A model generated the notes under the pieces. It saw nothing but the letters and a program-made list of their open reading frames with translations. It did no database searches and was not told the DNA's origin. From an uncultured Ruminococcus sp. (lineage in GTDB: Bacteria > Bacillota > Clostridia > Oscillospirales > Ruminococcaceae), in contig CAMWKY010000149.1 of NCBI GenBank assembly GCA_947174965.1, positions 1 through 5,813 on the forward strand: 5,813 nucleotides of DNA, given 5' to 3'. Numbering within the stretch: position 1 is the stretch's first letter; every line of letters begins with the position of its first letter. The position numbers were made by a program, and so were the translations under genes. Positions 1 through 4,264 of this stretch are shown here, piece by piece.

Positions 1-60
1 GATGTATTCAACAAAATAATTTTAAAGCCTTTTTTGTTGTATTTAGACAAAAAATAAATA

Positions 61-90
61 TTTAAATTGTGCATTCATACAAATTATAAT
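61..90 (+). promoter_or_regulatory. Candidate promoter ahead of the decayed ORF
   Basis: A perfect TATAAT -10 box lies at 85-90, with a weak TTTAAA -35 candidate at 61-66 and an 18-base spacer. Transcription would start near 96-97, exactly where the 97-124 hairpin begins. The region is very AT-rich, so a chance match is possible. Nothing intact follows before 416, so the promoter may be a relic of a lost gene or a second, distal promoter for the dockerin operon. Confidence 0.4.
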
Positions 91-96
91 TATGAT

Positions 97-124
97 ATGG
101 CATTTTTGGTATAAAAAATGCCAT
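97..124 (+). other. Perfect 11-bp hairpin
   Basis: ATGGCATTTTT (97-107) pairs perfectly with AAAAATGCCAT (114-124) around a 6-base loop. No T-run follows on the plus strand (TACTATATAG comes next), so it is not a textbook intrinsic terminator. It could be a terminator for something left of the window, a 5' stabilising hairpin on a transcript from the TATAAT at 85-90, or the trace of a small inverted-repeat element. The sequence does not decide between these. Confidence 0.5.
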
Positions 125-142
125 TACTATATAGAGGTTAAA

Positions 143-301
143 ATGAATGATGGACAATTATTTTAGTTTCCGAGGATGTCTATTCTGTATCAAGGCGGTT
201 ACTATTACCGTGTTAAACTTAATCATTATGCTAAAGAAAGTGGCTGGTTCGGCAGTTCGCAAACTGTTGCAAACACTTCCAACAGTGTCTGGATAAACTG
301 A
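143..301 (+). pseudogene. Decayed short ORF, C-terminus of a secreted-type protein
   Basis: An ATG at 143 has AGAGG five bases upstream, but its frame stops at an amber codon (164-166) after seven codons. The same frame then stays open to TGA at 299-301. From the ATG at 176 it encodes 41 residues, rich in Tyr, Ser, Asn and Trp, with pieces such as YYYRVKLNHYAKESGW and a final SVWIN. This reads like the last strands of a secreted Gram-positive protein rather than random sequence. Just upstream, a different frame (151-189) reads WTIILVSEDVYSV, and joining the two near 186 by a frameshift would give a smoother protein. The ATG at 176 has GAGG directly against it, too close to act as a good ribosome site. 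I do not recognise the family. A remnant is more likely than a working small protein. Confidence 0.45.
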
Positions 302-321
302 AGTAACTGTATCGCAACACA

Positions 322-339
322 CTTTCAAGACCTTGAAAG
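322..339 (+). other. Short inverted repeat overlapping the -35 region
   Basis: CTTTCAA (322-328) and TTGAAAG (333-339) are perfect reverse complements around a 4-base loop. The right arm contains the TTGAAA proposed as the -35 box of the dockerin operon. It could therefore be a protein-binding site covering the -35, or simply a weak hairpin. No T-run follows, so a terminator is unlikely. Confidence 0.3.
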
Positions 340-360
340 GCGGTGATAAATTATTAGAAT
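333..360 (+). promoter_or_regulatory. Candidate promoter of the dockerin operon
   Basis: TTGAAA (333-338) and TAGAAT (355-360) are separated by 16 bases and resemble the vegetative -35 and -10 boxes (four and five of six matches). Transcription would start near 367, giving a leader of about 50 bases before the ATG at 416. The -35 lies inside the inverted repeat at 322-339. This is a consensus match only. Confidence 0.45.
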
Positions 361-415
361 TATAAGCAGCTTAAACCCACGAGTAAATATTTTTAACAGA
401 AAGGATTGTTTAACT

Positions 416-1582
416 ATGAACAAATTAAAGAAACAGTTTTCAGGAGTTTTGGCAACAACCGCCGTACTTTTATGCTCATCTTTATCACCTTTTGCATCGG
501 CATCAGCTGCAACTACGTCGATTCTTTTAGGCGATGCAAACGGAGATGGTTATGTCAATATAGCTGATGCTACTTTCATAGTGCAGTATCTTGGCGGAAA
601 ATATGTTGTAAATGCTAAGAATTTTACTGCTATGGATGTAAATGAGGATGGTGTAATCGATGAGACTGACCAACGTATGATTCAGTATCTTGAAGCCGGT
701 TATACTTCTTCAAAGATAGGTACTATAGTAAACAAAACTTGCTATACTCTCCCTTTAAGCAATGCGGTACAGTATCGCAGGCATGATTGTTCTGATTCAA
801 ATCTAAAAAGTTATAAGACCTACACAATTCCAGTTGGCGAATCGACGAATGCGGTAGAAGATATTCCTGTTGCATATGCTTCTCAAGATAATACTAAGGA
901 TAATGAAAATATCGCTTGCGTTGAAATTTCTTCAAGTATCGGAGTAGGAAGCGGTTTTATAGTTTCAAACAACACCATAGCAACTGCTGCACATTGTATA
1001 TATAATGATTCTTCAAATGAATTTGCAAAAAATGTTAAAGTTAAGGTGTATGTTGATGAAAATGTATCATACACTGCATCTGCTGAGTTTCTTCATATGC
1101 CATCAAAATACATTAATGGAAACGATTGTGATGTAAATTATGACTATGCTCTTATAAGAGTCGGAGATTTTAAAGATAAAAATGGCAATAAAGTAAATGT
1201 AGGAAAGTACAGCGTAAATTTAGGCATAATGACCGATGAGTTTATAAATGCAAAAAAAGGAAGTCTTACTTCAGTTGGATATACTACAATCGACAACATA
1301 CACACACGCTACCAATCTACAGGAGTAATAAGTCCAGATATACCTTCACATGAATACGCTTATCGTTATCATATAGAATCAAAAGGTGGTGGCGGAAAAA
1401 GCGGAGGCATGACATATTTTGACTCCAGTTACACTTTTCCTGGAAGCAGTTCTACAATAAACACTCGTTCTACTGTTGGAGTACACACAAGTGGTGGTGA
1501 CGGATATAAGAGTTATGGAGTAAGAGTTAATCTTAATCTGATTAGATTTTACAAAATGAGCAAATTATTTGAGGGGGCTTAA
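416..1582 (+). CDS. Secreted V8-like serine endopeptidase, N-terminal dockerin
   Basis: The 388-residue product is a predicted exported protease that docks on a cohesin scaffold. The start is supported by AGAAAGGA at 398-405, ten bases upstream, and by an immediate signal peptide with likely cleavage after ASA (residue 31). A type I dockerin follows at about 38-95, with calcium loops D40/N42/D44/N48/D51 and D74/N76/D78/D82/D85. Residues 97-165 form an unassigned linker with Cys109 and Cys125. The chymotrypsin-fold domain spans about 165-385: His193 in TAAHC, Asp243 in YDYALIRV and Ser329 in GKSGG form the catalytic triad. His357 in VGVHTSGG matches the histidine that reads P1 glutamate in staphylococcal V8 and Bacillus glutamyl endopeptidases, so cleavage after Glu is likely (inference). 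The dockerin sits where these enzymes carry a propeptide. It is co-transcribed with the next gene, two bases downstream. The peptidase and dockerin calls are firm; the specificity is less so. Confidence 0.9.
   Translation: MNKLKKQFSGVLATTAVLLCSSLSPFASASAATTSILLGDANGDGYVNIADATFIVQYLGGKYVVNAKNFTAMDVNEDGVIDETDQRMIQYLEAGYTSSKIGTIVNKTCYTLPLSNAVQYRRHDCSDSNLKSYKTYTIPVGESTNAVEDIPVAYASQDNTKDNENIACVEISSSIGVGSGFIVSNNTIATAAHCIYNDSSNEFAKNVKVKVYVDENVSYTASAEFLHMPSKYINGNDCDVNYDYALIRVGDFKDKNGNKVNVGKYSVNLGIMTDEFINAKKGSLTSVGYTTIDNIHTRYQSTGVISPDIPSHEYAYRYHIESKGGGGKSGGMTYFDSSYTFPGSSSTINTRSTVGVHTSGGDGYKSYGVRVNLNLIRFYKMSKLFEGA
1571..1577 (+). promoter_or_regulatory. Ribosome binding site inside the end of the protease gene
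   Basis: GAGGGGG covers the codons for Glu386, Gly387 and the first base of Ala388 of the protease, seven bases before the ATG at 1585. The protease stop (1580-1582) lies between this site and the start, so ribosomes finishing the first gene would be placed to start the second. This fixes the second start and suggests translational coupling. Confidence 0.75.
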
Positions 1583-1584
1583 TT

Positions 1585-2568
1585 ATGAAAAAACTTATAA
1601 GCACAATTATGGCGTTCACTGTTGCTTGCACTGGTTTTGCAGCCACGAACGCAGGAGCTATTGCTGCTCGTCCGTTTGACTTGAATTCTGATGAGTTTGC
1701 AGGCTATGAGGAACTATATCATATAGATTCTGAACACCCTTATTCTATATTTATAGAAAAATGTACAACTGATGACGGAAGCACAGTTTATCACTATAGA
1801 TATGTAGATTATAAGCCAGGTTTTATTAATTTAAAAACTTACGACGGAGGCGATACTCCAGATGAAAGAATAACAGATATTTTGAGTTCGTATGAAGTGG
1901 ATTGCCGTGTTGAAGATTATGGTAACGGAACATATTTATATATTGGAAGTATTCCTGACAATTTTCCTTATACCCGTGAAATTTACAACAAAATAGCTGA
2001 AATATCACATTTAAGTGACTTTTATATTCGTGGAGGCGGAATTTATGCAAGCGGAAGCGGATATATACCATTCGTTTCGCCTACTCGTTATGAACTTTCG
2101 GAAAAGCAGATTGCCAGCCTTACTGAATATGTCATGGAAAAAAACCTTGATTTCACTATTGAACGTGGAAAGTTAGTGAGTGAAGCCTGTGCAATTCATG
2201 ATGATTTATATATATTTGAACTTATCCCGAACTATGACATAGAATTTGACGAACATCTTCAGATAGCCGCAGATATTGCAACTACACTCGGCATAAATAT
2301 ACCGATAGTTTATCAGGGTTCGGCAGGAACTGTTGTTTCAGGCTCTGGCAATATTGACGTTCTCAACAGCATAGACGGTGATGCTAACGGAGACGGCGAA
2401 ATGAATATAGCTGATGCAACAGCAATAGTTCAGGCTATCGGAAACAAGGACAAATATGGACTTACAGCACAGGGCGAATTTAATGCTGATGTGGACGGAA
2501 ACGGTCTTACAGGCGCAGATGCTCTTGCAATTCAGCAGAAACTTGTTGAAATGGGTATGCCCGAATAA
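1585..2568 (+). CDS. Secreted dockerin protein with unrecognised duplicated domain
   Basis: The 327-residue product starts with a signal peptide (MKKLISTIMAFTVACTGFAA, cleavage probably around residues 24-28). Residues 30-255 match no family I know. They contain a likely internal duplication: about 95-152 and about 176-245 each run as a helix, two strands, an 'IP' turn, a helix and a strand (compare TYLYIGSIPDNFPYTREIYN with DLYIFELIPNYDIEFDEHLQ). No catalytic motif stands out. A type I dockerin occupies about 264-325. Its first calcium loop is regular (D266/N268/D270/N274/D277); its second (D302/D304/N306...D312) is one residue shorter than the standard 12. The first loop shares NIADAT-x-IVQ with the protease dockerin, so both may use the same cohesin. 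Immediate coupling to a protease makes an inhibitor, chaperone or substrate-binding partner possible, but that is only context. The export and dockerin calls are firm; the function is unknown. Confidence 0.85.
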   Translation: MKKLISTIMAFTVACTGFAATNAGAIAARPFDLNSDEFAGYEELYHIDSEHPYSIFIEKCTTDDGSTVYHYRYVDYKPGFINLKTYDGGDTPDERITDILSSYEVDCRVEDYGNGTYLYIGSIPDNFPYTREIYNKIAEISHLSDFYIRGGGIYASGSGYIPFVSPTRYELSEKQIASLTEYVMEKNLDFTIERGKLVSEACAIHDDLYIFELIPNYDIEFDEHLQIAADIATTLGINIPIVYQGSAGTVVSGSGNIDVLNSIDGDANGDGEMNIADATAIVQAIGNKDKYGLTAQGEFNADVDGNGLTGADALAIQQKLVEMGMPE

Positions 2569-2614
2569 AATCAGATAAAACAGCGAAACATAACTGTGTA
2601 ATACTTTGAATGTG

Positions 2615-2651
2615 AAATCCTGTAGTGCATTACGCATTGCAGGATTTTTTT
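2615..2651 (+). terminator. Rho-independent terminator of the dockerin operon
   Basis: A 14-pair stem joins 2615-2628 to 2634-2647 around the loop ATTAC. It has eight Watson-Crick pairs at the base (AAATCCTG with CAGGATTT), and its upper part includes G-T wobbles. The right arm runs into seven consecutive T residues (2645-2651). It lies 46 bases after the stop of the second dockerin gene. The minus-strand side lacks a good T-run, so it works mainly for the plus strand. Confidence 0.9.
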
Positions 2652-2657
2652 ACTTGA

Positions 2658-2756
2658 ACTGCACCTCGTGGACAGAAGTTCTATGATAAAATATCAGGAA
2701 AAAAGTTTCAGAGGACAAGTATAGTTGCTGCTAAACTCAATAATATAATGTTCCTT
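2658..2756 (+). pseudogene. IS630-family transposase fragment
   Basis: This open stretch encodes about 33 residues with no start codon in place, bounded by TGA (2655-2657) and TAG (2757-2759). It reads TAPRGQKFYDKISGKKF followed by QRTSIVAAKLNNI. This matches the conserved block of IS630/Tc1-type DDE transposases in which an RG-x-K/R segment is followed by SGK-x-F-x-RTSIVAA, ahead of the second catalytic acid. Neither the helix-turn-helix N-terminus nor the DDE catalytic residues are present, so it is a dead remnant. It begins seven bases after the terminator of the dockerin operon, inside the gap between the convergent operons. No terminal inverted repeats were identified. Recognition is by memory of the family pattern. 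Confidence 0.65.
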
Positions 2757-2816
2757 TAGATGATGCTATTCTAAAGCAAGTATGTCAGTCCATTCCCTTC
2801 TCATTATATCAAAATA

Positions 2817-2859
2817 AGCATAGTCTGTCACTACCGTACTCAGTAGTTTGGACTATGCT
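2817..2859 (-). terminator. Hairpin, probable terminator of the minus-strand operon
   Basis: AGCATAGTC (2817-2825) pairs with GACTATGCT (2851-2859) over nine bases. A further five-pair inner stem (2830-2834 with 2843-2847) closes a loop. Read on the minus strand, the hairpin lies 32 bases after the stop of the FMN-binding protein gene and is followed by TATTTTGATAT, which is U-rich but interrupted. A modest intrinsic terminator is the best reading. The end of a small mobile element is an alternative, given the transposase fragment beside it. Confidence 0.5.
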
Positions 2860-2891
2860 AATATTGTACCAAAAGCAAGTAGTTTTTATAG

Positions 2892-4241
2892 TCAGTTTTC
2901 AGCGGATTCAAGTGCTTTTCTTACAGCTTCCATTATAGCGTTTGAACTGTATGTAGCACCAGAATAAGCATCAACATCTGTATTTTGAGAGGAAATAATC
3001 TGCGCAATTACAGAGCCTTGTGCGGAATTGAAATACCAGTCGTCGCTTTCTTCCGTTCGTGCGTGGATTTCTGTAATCACATCATTTTCAATAGTTATAT
3101 CAACATATACATCTCCATCATAACCATATGCACTTGCTGAATACGTGCCGTTTCTGTAAATATATGACGGTTCTGTTTCAGGAGGAATTTCAGATTCTTC
3201 GGGCTGTTCGGGTGTTTCTTCCTGTTGTGGATTTTCTTCTGATATTTCCTGTTCAGTATTTTCTGTTTCGGTTACTGTTTCAGTGGCAGTTGTTTCAGTA
3301 GTTTCTTCTGTTGTGGAAATTTCTGTTGTTTCCATTGATGTATCGGTAGTATTAGTAGTATAGGTTGCGGAGACTGTCTGTACAGTTGTTGTAATAACAG
3401 AACTTTCAGCCGATACAGCAGTTGTTATTAAAATACTCTGATTACTGACATCATCAGAAATCTTTTTCGGTTCATCTTTACCGCACGAAACAAATACACC
3501 TGAAACAGTACCTAAAAATACCAGTCCGCTTATAATATTGAGAATTGTTTTATTTTTCGGTTTCACTTTAATCACTATATGTTTTCTTATTCTCATCACG
3601 GCATAGCCGATAAATGCCACGCTGTAGATAAGAATATTGAATAAAACTCCCTCACGCCCTGCCTTAGCCATAGGATAGTAAAGCACAAGCACATGAATAT
3701 ATATCATTGCATAGAAAAGATATGCAGTACGCTGTATTTTTTTCCATAGCTTAGCGTTCATTTTCTTCCGGACAGATGGAAATGACATAATGGCAAGAGG
3801 TATCATTATAACAAGCATAGCGATTGACAATACAGCGGCTGTTTTCTGATTAGCGGACATTCTTTCCGCATCAGTGAAAAATCTTACAAAATAAGTCTGT
3901 CCGAATCCGATATTATGACCTAATGTAAGTATTGCTGTAAAAATTGAAAGTTCTCCCCTTATTACCATAAGTTTCTTTATAGGTGCTGAACCGTTCGGCA
4001 ATGCTCCAGTGAACATAACAACGTACCATAAAGCTGTTGCAAATGCACCTCTTGTAAAGAGTCCGATAACGTAAGTATTGATAAATTCAGGCAAAGACCG
4101 TGTATCTGTTCCGACAAGCATAACACTTGCTGTTGTAATGATAACTGCCGCCGCATAGAAAATAAATGGGTACTTTTTCAGTGGCTTTCCGCAAAGTAAT
4201 GCAAAGCCGAAAGCAAGAATCAGGGCAATGAGGAAAAGCAT
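2892..4241 (-). CDS. MsrQ-like membrane heme protein fused to FMN-binding domain
   Basis: The 449-residue product probably passes electrons across the membrane to an external covalent flavin. AAAGGTGA six bases upstream supports the start. About eight membrane helices fill residues 1-253, including a ferric reductase-like (MsrQ/YedZ-type) core: His109 in R-G-E-L...GHN and His183 in Y-I-H-V fit heme ligands. The position of the third MsrQ histidine is Gln170 (KIQRTAY for LHRL-x-Y). The last helix ends in FVSCGK, a lipobox-like end. A Thr/Glu/Pro-rich linker (about 265-358) leads to an FMN_bind domain (about 362-449), starting at YRNGTYSASAYGYDGDV and ending with D424-A-Y-S-G-A-T430-Y-S. Thr430 is the expected site of FMN attachment by ApbE, as in NqrC/RnfG. 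No apbE lies in the window. The gene follows the Tp47-like gene by 23 bases and is surely in its operon. The domain calls are firm; the electron acceptor is unknown. Confidence 0.85.
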   Translation of the reverse strand: MLFLIALILAFGFALLCGKPLKKYPFIFYAAAVIITTASVMLVGTDTRSLPEFINTYVIGLFTRGAFATALWYVVMFTGALPNGSAPIKKLMVIRGELSIFTAILTLGHNIGFGQTYFVRFFTDAERMSANQKTAAVLSIAMLVIMIPLAIMSFPSVRKKMNAKLWKKIQRTAYLFYAMIYIHVLVLYYPMAKAGREGVLFNILIYSVAFIGYAVMRIRKHIVIKVKPKNKTILNIISGLVFLGTVSGVFVSCGKDEPKKISDDVSNQSILITTAVSAESSVITTTVQTVSATYTTNTTDTSMETTEISTTEETTETTATETVTETENTEQEISEENPQQEETPEQPEESEIPPETEPSYIYRNGTYSASAYGYDGDVYVDITIENDVITEIHARTEESDDWYFNSAQGSVIAQIISSQNTDVDAYSGATYSSNAIMEAVRKALESAEN

Positions 4242-4264
4242 ATTATTTCACCTTTCAGATTTGA

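Noticed and set aside
30..54. TTTTTTGT...ACAAAAAA inverted repeat
   Set aside because: It is an A/T-only style stem with a 9-base loop in very AT-rich DNA; too weak to call a terminator.
883..1074. Short minus-strand frame inside the protease gene
   Set aside because: It is antisense to the catalytic His region of the protease, with no ribosome site or sensible protein features.
2338..2637. 99-residue minus-strand frame across the end of the second dockerin gene
   Set aside because: It is antisense to a clear dockerin, overlaps the strong terminator, has no ribosome site and encodes no recognisable domain.
2766..2850. Minus-strand open stretch reading VTDYAYFDIMRREWTDILALE
   Set aside because: It is under 30 residues with stops at both ends and runs through the hairpin arms, and I recognise no family; the transposase reading of the adjacent DNA on the plus strand is far stronger.
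2773..2881. Direct repeat AAAGCAAGTA at 2773-2782 and 2872-2881 flanking the hairpin, possible insertion duplication
   Set aside because: IS630 elements duplicate only TA. The segment between holds no element, and a 10-base match can occur by chance in such AT-rich DNA.
3167..3420. Repetitive GTT/TTC-rich stretch, considered as a tandem repeat or CRISPR-like array
   Set aside because: It is simple codon bias from a Thr/Glu/Pro-rich linker; there are no fixed repeat units or regular spacers.
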